Source: Bacillota bacterium
GTDB taxonomy: Bacteria > Bacillota_A > Clostridia > DSM-8532
Assembly: GCA_023424865.1 (NCBI GenBank)
Contig: JAFADM010000316.1
Span: 1-5,098, forward strand
Reading direction: 5' to 3'
DNA length: 5,098 nt
In this document: positions 1 to 5,098 of the stretch, piece by piece
Layout of the letters: the number at the start of each line of letters is the position of its first letter
Position numbering within the stretch: position 1 is the stretch's first letter
Made by a program: the position numbers and the translations under genes
Notes under the pieces: generated by a model
What the model was told of the DNA's origin: nothing
The model's input: only the letters and a program-made list of their open reading frames with translations
Databases searched by the model: none

Positions 1-931
<931 letters not shown>

Positions 932-974
932 TCACCCTCCTTATATGATTCCCCGCTAACGGGCTGTTTTCTTG

Positions 975-1001
975 TTAGCACTCACTAGGGTTGAGTGCTA
1001 A
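975..1001 (-). promoter_or_regulatory. CIRCE operator (HrcA repressor binding site)
   Basis: This is a perfect inverted repeat: TTAGCACTC (975-983), a 9-bp spacer, and GAGTGCTAA (993-1001). It matches the CIRCE consensus with no mismatch. CIRCE is bound by the HrcA repressor, whose activity depends on GroEL, giving feedback control of heat-shock chaperones. It sits directly below the groES promoter, and the predicted transcription start (about 1000) lies in its first half. HrcA binding should therefore block initiation, and the element would also form a hairpin in the 5' end of the mRNA. hrcA itself is not in this window. Confidence 0.97.
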
Positions 1002-1006
1002 TATAA

Positions 1007-1035
1007 ATATTAAACAATTTCCTTTTTATTATCAA
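1007..1035 (-). promoter_or_regulatory. Sigma-A-type promoter of groESL
   Basis: On the minus strand, TTGATA (1030-1035) and TAATAT (1007-1012) are separated by exactly 17 bp. Each differs from its consensus hexamer by one or two bases. The expected start, about 7 nt below the -10, falls at or near base 1000, inside the CIRCE element, as is common for groESL in Gram-positive bacteria. A second AT-rich hexamer, TATATT at 1000-1005, has no -35 at a suitable distance. Confidence 0.85.
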
Positions 1036-1101
1036 ACGTTTAAGTCGCCGAATTTCATGTATATTATGCCAATAACCCGGAATATTTAAACATTTTCTTT
1101 G

Positions 1102-1129
1102 AAATGCTCGTTATTTCTTCCAAATGCTC
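1102..1129. repeat. Short direct repeat AAATGCTC x2, 20 bp apart
   Basis: The octamer AAATGCTC occurs at 1102-1109 and again at 1122-1129, so the two copies have a period of exactly 20 bp, about two helical turns. They lie in the AT-rich 174-bp gap between the coaX stop and the CIRCE element, about 70-95 bp upstream of the groESL -35. Such spacing could suit a regulator binding one face of the helix, but two 8-mers in AT-rich DNA could be chance. No intrinsic terminator for coaX is visible in this gap. Confidence 0.3.
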
Positions 1130-1175
1130 TTTGTAAATAGAAATCTCTTAGAAATGATTCCTTTTCGGCACCTTG

Positions 1176-1952
1176 CTAGGAAACCGGAAAGTTCATGTCA
1201 TAGACAGCTTTGAGGCCTTCAAGTGTGAGAAGAGGCTTAACTTCGTCAATAGCGGAGGATTCCTCGGCAATAAGCTTGGCCATACCACCGGTGGCAACAA
1301 CACGAATACCGGACTCACCCATTTCCTGCTTCATAAGACCGATAATATAGTCGGCCTGACCCACAAAGCCGTGGACAATGCCGGACTGCATACTGGCAGC
1401 CGCCGTACGCCCAATAATACTCTTAGGTTTGGCGATTTCAATGCGGGGCAGCTTGGAGGCCTTCTCATAAAGTGCTTCAGCGGAAATTTTTATACCGGGG
1501 CAAATGATGCCTCCCAGATAATCCCGCTTGGAATTCACCGCACAAAAGGAAGTGGCCGTACCAAAGTCCACAATAATAACCGGGCCGCCGTATAGCTTTA
1601 AGGCGCCGACAGCATTGACAATTTTATCGGCGCCTACCTCTCTGGGATTTTCGTAACGGATATTAATACCGGTCTTGATGCCGGGTTCCACTAAAACGGG
1701 AGTCCTTTTAAGATATTTCTTTATGGCGTTGGTAAGAGAATGCATGACAGGAGGCACAACAGAACACATCATCACATCATGGATATCCTCGGTTGCAAAG
1801 CCTCCGTGCTGGAGAACCGAAAGCAAAAACATCCCCGTTTCATCGGAGGTTCGCTCTCTGTTGGTTGAAAGGCGCCAGTTTCCCAAAAGCGCTGTTCCGC
1901 TGAATACACCGAAGGCTATATTGGTATTGCCCACGTCGATGGTTAAAAGCAT
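1176..1952 (-). CDS. coaX: Type III pantothenate kinase CoaX, 258 aa
   Basis: CoaX phosphorylates pantothenate to 4'-phosphopantothenate, the first step from vitamin B5 to coenzyme A. It belongs to the ASKHA superfamily and is unrelated to CoaA-type kinases. The family marks are all present. DVGNTN at residues 6-11 is the phosphate-binding loop. GADK at 107-110 holds the probable catalytic base D109. DFGTAT is at 129-134, GGIICPG at 147-153, ATGGMAK at 220-226, and the characteristic LTLEGL lies near the end. The length fits the family (about 255-260). The ATG is preceded by AAAGGA (1962-1967) at a 9-nt gap, and this site overlaps the stop of the upstream gene, 14 bp away, which suggests co-transcription and perhaps coupled translation. 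It is the last gene of the operon. Known type III enzymes are not feedback-inhibited by CoA. Confidence 0.97.
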   Translation of the reverse strand: MLLTIDVGNTNIAFGVFSGTALLGNWRLSTNRERTSDETGMFLLSVLQHGGFATEDIHDVMMCSVVPPVMHSLTNAIKKYLKRTPVLVEPGIKTGINIRYENPREVGADKIVNAVGALKLYGGPVIIVDFGTATSFCAVNSKRDYLGGIICPGIKISAEALYEKASKLPRIEIAKPKSIIGRTAAASMQSGIVHGFVGQADYIIGLMKQEMGESGIRVVATGGMAKLIAEESSAIDEVKPLLTLEGLKAVYDMNFPVS

Positions 1953-1966
1953 GCCTCAAATTCCTT

Positions 1967-2650
1967 TCAAAGCCCCAATTTAACGGCTTTTATCTGTTTG
2001 AGCTCAAATTGGATATCCTTTTCAATGCGTTCCATATCGGCGCGGATATCTTCCACTGTTTCCACCCTGCGAGGCTTAATATGCTTTATAAGATTTTCCG
2101 CATGGATCGGGGTCTTATCATTGTTGTTGCTGTTTCTGCCATAACGGCCCTGGTTTTGAGGCTGTGAAGGCTTAGCTGCAACGGCTCCTCCCTGGGCTTC
2201 AGTCCGGTTTGTATCGTTTCCCTTAGAATCTCTGCCTCGGTTGTGGTTTCCTCGAAACTCCTGGTGATTATGATTTCTTGGCCGCTCACTGTTAGGGCTT
2301 CTTTCCCCCGAGCGTGCCCGCTCATTGTTACCATTGTTTCCACCGCTTCCGTTATTTGAGTTGTTTCCTCCGTTAGGGCGTCTTTCACCACTGTTACCTT
2401 TATCTCCGGCCTGTGCGGAAGCCCGCTCACCGCTTCTCCGGTCATAGCCCCTTCTGTCATTGCCCTGAGGCCTTCCTTTGTCATTCTGACGCTCCCTGGA
2501 ATTGGGTCTTTCTCCCCCTCTGGAAGCATTGTTCTGTTGATTTTGATGCCCTTGTACCGCTTGCTGCGCAGGTGCATTCTGCTGTGTACCCTGACTGTTC
2601 TGCGCGCTTTGCTGATTTTGCTGGGCTTGCGGGTTTTGCTGCTGTTCCAT
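1967..2650 (-). CDS. Hypothetical Q/N/R-rich, mostly disordered protein with helical C-terminal tail, 227 aa
   Basis: I do not recognise a named family. Residues 1-43 are almost all Q, N, A and S. Residues 44-178 are rich in G, R, N, E and S and contain recurring (S/G)GER-type motifs near 45-53, 72-76, 87-92 and 113-123, plus asparagine/glycine runs at 93-109. This body should be intrinsically disordered and strongly basic in patches. Residues 182-227 differ: HAENLIKHIKPRRVETVEDI is followed by an amphipathic charged helix ending KQIKAVKLGL, which looks folded or coiled-coil. There is no signal peptide or membrane segment. A very good AGGGAGG site (2657-2663) sits 6 nt before the ATG, so it is probably well translated. 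It lies 85 bp after birA and 14 bp before coaX. RG-rich disorder with a helical anchor suggests RNA binding or assembly, but that is a guess. A 163-codon open frame on the same strand (2086-2577) is a shadow of this biased composition. Confidence 0.85.
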   Translation of the reverse strand: MEQQQNPQAQQNQQSAQNSQGTQQNAPAQQAVQGHQNQQNNASRGGERPNSRERQNDKGRPQGNDRRGYDRRSGERASAQAGDKGNSGERRPNGGNNSNNGSGGNNGNNERARSGERSPNSERPRNHNHQEFRGNHNRGRDSKGNDTNRTEAQGGAVAAKPSQPQNQGRYGRNSNNNDKTPIHAENLIKHIKPRRVETVEDIRADMERIEKDIQFELKQIKAVKLGL

Positions 2651-2735
2651 GAATTACCTCCCTAAACTCTTACCCTAATGGGGCTTATACGCTCCCTTTA
2701 CGCTTTTTATGTACCGGACGCAATAAAATTATGCC

Positions 2736-3743
2736 CTAATCCTGCCTCAATGAAATTTCACCGGAGACCACATCGTACAATGAGCCGTCTTCCTTTTTAA
2801 CCCGTAAACGTCCATCCTCCAGAACATCCAGTGCCCTGGCCCTTGTTTCACCTTCCGGGGATAAAAGCCGAACTTCCTTTCCCAGGACATTGGACCAGCT
2901 TCGCCATTCCTCCAGCATCCTGTCGGGGCCGTTCCGGATATATTCCAGGTACACGGCTTCCAGCTCGTTTAAAAGGTTTGCAGCCAAACGGCACCGTTCC
3001 AATTCGCCTTTTTCTCCGAGGGCCATTTTCACGGAAGTGGCCGTATGGGACAGTTCCTGGGGAAAGTCCTCCTCTTTGTGGTTTACATTAACACCCACAC
3101 CGATGATGACCCAGGAAACATTTTCGCCCTCTGCTGCCATCTCGGTTAAGATACCGCAGAGCTTTCTCCCTTCAACCATTATATCATTAGGCCACTTAAT
3201 GCCAAGTCCCATTATTTTCAAAGAGGCCAGGGCACGGCAAACCGCAACGGCAGCAGCCAAAGTAAGGGACTGGCTTAGCGCAGGATGGAGATGGGGCCGT
3301 ACAAGCACCGACAGCCATATTCCTTTTCCCGGGGACGACATCCAGGTTCTCCCCCTTCTTCCCTTGCCCTGGGTTTGAGTGTCCGCAATTACTGCAAGAC
3401 CCTCCTGTGCACCTTCCTGAGCCAGCTTTTTAAGCTGGGTGTTGGTGGAATCCACCTCACTGTAAAAGCGAAGGTCCCTTCCCAGGAATTGTGTTTGAAT
3501 AAGGGATTGAATACCGGCTTTTCCATAGTGCAGCTCCTGGGGCTTAAGCCTGTAACCTTTCCGGGTTTGGGCATCAATTTCATAGCCCTCGCCTTTAAGT
3601 CTTTCTATTTTTTTCCAGACAGCTGTACGAGACATATTGAGCTCCCGGCTAAGTTCTTCACCGGAAACAAAACAGCCCTCTTTTTCTTTGAGAAGAGTTA
3701 AAAGCCTGGCTGTTCGTGTTTCTTCCGTCTTTGCGTCTATCAA
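2736..3743 (-). CDS. birA: Bifunctional biotin--[biotin carboxyl carrier protein] ligase / biotin operon repressor BirA, 335 aa
   Basis: BirA makes biotinyl-AMP from biotin and ATP and transfers biotin to a lysine on carboxylase or decarboxylase carrier domains. Residues 10-67 form a winged-helix DNA-binding domain, with LNMSRTAVWKKIERLK as the helix-turn-helix, so this is the class II form that can also repress biotin genes. The catalytic domain follows. DSTN is at 98-101, GKGRRGRTW at 126-134 is the biotinyl-AMP loop, KWPND is at 183-187, LCGILTE at 195-201 and GVGVNVN at 215-221. A small SH3-like C-terminal domain spans about 285-335. The start is a TTG (3741-3743), the only usable start codon before the HTH. 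Its bases overlap the TGA of the upstream gene. GGAG (3752-3755) lies 8 nt before it. No biotin synthesis or transport genes are in the window, so its repressor targets are elsewhere. Confidence 0.97.
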   Translation of the reverse strand: MIDAKTEETRTARLLTLLKEKEGCFVSGEELSRELNMSRTAVWKKIERLKGEGYEIDAQTRKGYRLKPQELHYGKAGIQSLIQTQFLGRDLRFYSEVDSTNTQLKKLAQEGAQEGLAVIADTQTQGKGRRGRTWMSSPGKGIWLSVLVRPHLHPALSQSLTLAAAVAVCRALASLKIMGLGIKWPNDIMVEGRKLCGILTEMAAEGENVSWVIIGVGVNVNHKEEDFPQELSHTATSVKMALGEKGELERCRLAANLLNELEAVYLEYIRNGPDRMLEEWRSWSNVLGKEVRLLSPEGETRARALDVLEDGRLRVKKEDGSLYDVVSGEISLRQD

Positions 3744-3761
3744 GAGCTAAGCTCCACCTCC
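3740..3761 (-). promoter_or_regulatory. Overlapping stop/start (TTGA) and ribosome binding site of birA
   Basis: The minus strand reads TTGA at 3740-3743: TTG is the birA start and TGA ends the upstream gene. GGAGGTGGAG (3752-3761) lies inside the end of the upstream gene and offers GGAG at 8 nt or GGAGG at 13 nt from the TTG. The next in-frame methionine is residue 37, inside the helix-turn-helix, so it is not a credible start. The overlap plus the weak TTG suggests that birA translation is coupled to the gene before it and kept low. Confidence 0.8.
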
Positions 3762-4384
3762 GAGTTCTGTTGCGGATTTTTTAGTATGTAGTAGCTTTGG
3801 GTAGCCTTATCCATAAAAAGAGACAAGGCCGCCGATTTATCCTCGTATTTTGTCATGATGCCCTGCTTCTCCATGTAATAGCAAAACGCGTAAAGAAGAA
3901 GATTTCCCCCATCTCCGTTTTCGCTTTGTTTTTCAATGACATTGGATAAATAAAGGGCCTCTGAGCTTTCGTATAATACAGGTATATCCATTACCTTGCC
4001 CATGGTTTCAATACTCTCGGGAAGAATGGAGGTAAAGACAAGGCACTCCGGCTGGCGAAAGGTTCCAAAACGATAGTCGGACAGAGGAATGAGCCTGGAA
4101 AGATATCTGGCCTGAAAGAGGGGATTGGATCTTCCCATACCGTAGAGCGCGCCGTCGCCTACCCGACAGTAAGCCGGATCCACATTAAGACGAAGACAAG
4201 CAAACGATGGGTCCTTCATTCTGGACTCGTCGTCTCTTGGGTTCAGGTAGGCTTTTAGCGCCCTTCGGCTGCCTTCCCCCGGTGCCAGCTCCAACTCCCT
4301 CCGATAATACTCGGAAAGCTTAATCCCGCACTCCACGGCGTTATTCAACTTATCCCTGGGTATAAAAAAGTACACTCCAGCCAC
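3740..4384 (-). CDS. Uncharacterised 214-aa protein, first gene of the birA operon; possible distant ADP-ribosyltransferase (DarT/DUF4433-like) fold
   Basis: I do not recognise a named family with certainty. The protein is soluble, with no signal peptide or membrane segment. It opens with VYFFIPRDKLNNAVECGIKLS (residues 4-24), which has the shape of the first strand and helix of DarT/DUF4433 proteins (hydrophobic-Y-x-x-[TP]-x-x-x-L-x-x-x-x-x-x-G-[IL]). YLNPRDD at 46-52 follows, then CLRLNVD at 63-69, VGDGAL at 75-80 and RQPECLVFTSILPESI at 110-125. The last resembles the [RK]QAE-[FV]LV stretch that carries the catalytic glutamate in DarT (E113 here). The N-terminal histidine of DarT is absent. 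This is inference from motif order only. The start is GTG (4382-4384) with GGGGGA (4391-4396) 6 nt ahead. An in-frame TGA at 4388-4390 rules out an earlier start, and GTG codon 4 is the only near alternative. Its stop overlaps the birA start. Confidence 0.85.
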   Translation of the reverse strand: MAGVYFFIPRDKLNNAVECGIKLSEYYRRELELAPGEGSRRALKAYLNPRDDESRMKDPSFACLRLNVDPAYCRVGDGALYGMGRSNPLFQARYLSRLIPLSDYRFGTFRQPECLVFTSILPESIETMGKVMDIPVLYESSEALYLSNVIEKQSENGDGGNLLLYAFCYYMEKQGIMTKYEDKSAALSLFMDKATQSYYILKNPQQNSEVELSS

Positions 4385-4514
4385 TTTTCATCCCCCGCAT
4401 GGTCCATCGCCAAGGTTCGGGTATACAAAAAAACGATCCCCTATACTGTATTCTCCTGTAAGTCATGCGCGACCGCCTCTTATGAGTCCCGGCCTTAAAA
4501 AGATACGACCTGTT

Positions 4515-4534
4515 ATAAGCTTATTCTTAAGAAT
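4515..4534. repeat. Two overlapping perfect palindromes (10 and 12 bp)
   Basis: ATAAGCTTAT at 4515-4524 and ATTCTTAAGAAT at 4523-4534 are both perfect palindromes and share two bases. They lie in the predicted leader, about 130-150 bp upstream of the first gene start. They could be a tandem operator for a dimeric regulator or could form short hairpins in RNA. AT-rich palindromes of this size also arise by chance, and no known operator is matched. Confidence 0.4.
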
Positions 4535-4602
4535 CGCTAAAATACCACCTGCTCCATAAGCGAGCTCGCACGCTGTCGCATTTACACCGGTTTACGCTAA
4601 AG

Positions 4603-4622
4603 CGGATATACTATTTTATCCG
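4603..4622 (-). other. Small hairpin at the predicted 5' end of the birA-operon mRNA
   Basis: CGGATA (4603-4608) and TATCCG (4617-4622) form a perfect 6-bp stem with an 8-nt loop. It begins about 5 nt after the predicted transcription start (about 4627), a position where a hairpin can protect mRNA from 5' decay. No uridine run follows it, so it is not a terminator. It could also be a small inverted-repeat operator. Confidence 0.45.
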
Positions 4623-4633
4623 ATTCTGAGTGT

Positions 4634-4662
4634 ATTATATTATTTTTTGCTTCTTTAGGCAA
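4634..4662 (-). promoter_or_regulatory. Predicted sigma-A promoter of the birA-coaX operon
   Basis: On the minus strand, TTGCCT (4657-4662) and a perfect TATAAT (4634-4639) are 17 bp apart. The A-rich spacer and the A tract just upstream (about 4673-4680) would help as an UP-like element. The expected start is near 4627. It is the best promoter match on this strand between the two divergent genes, and it lies back-to-back with the HU promoter, with 37 bp between the two -35 hexamers. Confidence 0.75.
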
Positions 4663-4699
4663 ATTAAAAGCGTTTTTTTTGGGAAACACGCATGAATGC

Positions 4700-4729
4700 T
4701 TGACTTTGTGCCATAGGCCGTTGTACAAT
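4700..4729 (+). promoter_or_regulatory. Predicted sigma-A promoter of the HU gene
   Basis: TTGACT (4700-4705) and TACAAT (4724-4729) are 18 bp apart, each one base off consensus. The expected start is near 4736, giving a leader of about 27 nt to the ATG, which carries the ribosome binding site GGGAGGT (4749-4755) at a 7-nt gap. The -10 overlaps the 8-bp palindrome TTGTACAA (4721-4728). Confidence 0.8.
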
Positions 4730-4762
4730 GAGGACGAAATTTCAGTGCGGGAGGTAATCTCA

Positions 4763-5038
4763 ATGAACAAGGCCGATCTTGTAAATGCTGTAGCACAGCA
4801 ATCCGGGCTAACAAAGAAAGATAGCGAGGCCGCTATTGACGCCCTCGTTTCCGTTGTTGAAGAAACACTGGCCACTGGCGAAAAGGTAGTTCTTGTCGGA
4901 TTCGGAACTTTTGAAACCAAAAATCGCGCAGCCAGAAAAGGACGCAATCCTCAAACCAAGGAAGCCATCACCATTCCGGCTTCCAAAGCTCCTGTATTCA
5001 AACCAGGAAAGGCTTTGAAGGATCTCGTAAACCGCTGA
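4763..5038 (+). CDS. hup: HU-family nucleoid DNA-binding protein, complete, 91 aa
   Basis: HU is a small basic dimer that binds and bends DNA without strong sequence preference and helps compact the chromosome and support replication, repair and recombination. The protein starts [20 protein letters not shown], the usual helical dimer base. It carries the family signature from GFGTFE (46-51) to RKGRNPQT (58-65), including the arm proline P63 that wedges between base pairs. It ends in the typical [11 protein letters not shown] helix. The length of 91 matches the family exactly. The ATG at 4763 is chosen because of the GGGAGGT site 7 nt ahead and the conserved MNK start. The frame stays open to an ATG at 4679, but that extra 28 residues covers the promoter and has no HU similarity. 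The gene is monocistronic, with its own promoter and terminator. Close relatives such as IHF are unlikely in this kind of organism. Confidence 0.98.
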   Translation: MNKADLVNAVAQQSGLTKKDSEAAIDALVSVVEETLATGEKVVLVGFGTFETKNRAARKGRNPQTKEAITIPASKAPVFKPGKALKDLVNR

Positions 5039-5052
5039 TGTGTTATAGGAAC

Positions 5053-5094
5053 AAAAGGGACTGTTGCAATGTAAAATTGCAGCAGTCCCTTTTT
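5053..5094 (+). terminator. Strong intrinsic terminator after the HU gene
   Basis: Left arm AAAAGGGACTGTTGCAAT (5053-5070), loop GTAAA (5071-5075) and right arm ATTGCAGCAGTCCCTTTT (5076-5093) pair along 18 positions with a single G-U wobble. A five-T run (5090-5094) ends the stem. It starts 14 bp after the HU stop codon and should end the transcript efficiently. The A-run on the left arm means it could also act on transcripts arriving from the right on the minus strand. Confidence 0.96.
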
Positions 5095-5098
5095 CTAT

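Larger units (their letters stand above)
4385..4627 (-). other. Predicted 5' leader of the birA operon; noncoding, about 240 nt
   Basis: The stretch between the two divergent genes (4385-4762) holds no convincing gene. If the promoter at 4634-4662 is used, about 240 nt of untranslated RNA precede the GTG start of the first gene. It begins with a small hairpin (4603-4622) and contains two adjoining AT palindromes (4515-4534) and the 10-bp palindrome GCGAGCTCGC (4560-4569). I could not match it to any riboswitch or T-box consensus I know, and I see no terminator in it. A 38-codon open frame at 4350-4466 overlaps the gene start (see findings). It may be an unstructured leader, or an internal promoter that I do not recognise may shorten it. 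Confidence 0.5.

Noticed and set aside
1161..1188. Weak inverted repeat CTTTTCGG / CCGGAAAG around the coaX stop
   Set aside because: It has a mismatch, a long loop and no T run on the minus strand, so it is not a credible terminator.
2086..2577. A 163-codon open frame on the minus strand overlapping the Q/N/R-rich gene
   Set aside because: It lies on the same strand in another frame and arises from the biased composition. It has no good ribosome binding site or family motif, while the 227-aa frame has a strong site and fits the operon spacing.
4530..4560. T-box-like string GCAGGTGGTATTTTAGCG on the minus strand
   Set aside because: It only partly resembles the T-box core (AGGGTGGTACCGCG), with an insertion in the core. 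There is no following terminator and no aminoacyl-tRNA synthetase or amino-acid gene downstream.
4575..4600. Possible BirA operator (GTAAACC half-site on the minus strand)
   Set aside because: BirA operators have two inverted half-sites about 14-16 bp apart. Here GTAAACC is followed directly by GGTGTAAA and no second half-site occurs at the right distance.
4679..4762. Extended N-terminus for the HU protein (28 extra residues)
   Set aside because: It overlaps the promoter hexamers at 4700-4729 and lacks HU similarity. The start at 4763 has a strong ribosome binding site and gives the standard 91-residue length.

Overview
The window looks like a piece of a low-to-mid GC Gram-positive chromosome, most likely a member of the Clostridia. 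The reasons are a perfect CIRCE element in front of groESL, strong GGGAGG-type ribosome binding sites before several genes, sigma-A-like promoters, a type III (CoaX) pantothenate kinase, and a BirA with an N-terminal DNA-binding domain. No mobile element, RNA gene, CRISPR array or phage gene is visible. The genus cannot be fixed from this sequence.

Layout. On the minus strand, reading from right to left, there is a probable four-gene operon. It contains an unrecognised 214-residue protein (3740-4384), birA (2736-3743, TTG start overlapping the previous stop), a glutamine/asparagine/arginine-rich protein of unknown function (1967-2650), and coaX (1176-1952). The likely promoter lies at 4634-4662 and implies an untranslated leader of about 240 nt. 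Next comes groES (656-928) and the first 213 codons of groEL (1-640), driven by their own promoter (1007-1035) with a CIRCE operator (975-1001) over the predicted transcription start. On the plus strand, at the right edge, is a complete HU-type nucleoid protein gene (4763-5038) with its own promoter and a textbook intrinsic terminator (5053-5094).

How the genes fit together. BirA joins biotin to biotin-dependent enzymes, and CoaX makes the first committed intermediate of coenzyme A, so the operon has a cofactor theme. GroES/GroEL is the HrcA-controlled chaperonin. HU is a housekeeping chromosome-architecture protein transcribed divergently.

Most of the window is ordinary housekeeping DNA. 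The parts worth a second look are two. The 214-residue protein at the head of the operon carries a faint but ordered series of motifs like those of DarT/DUF4433-type ADP-ribosyltransferases. The Q/N/R-rich protein has a disordered body and a compact helical tail. Both readings come from inspection only.
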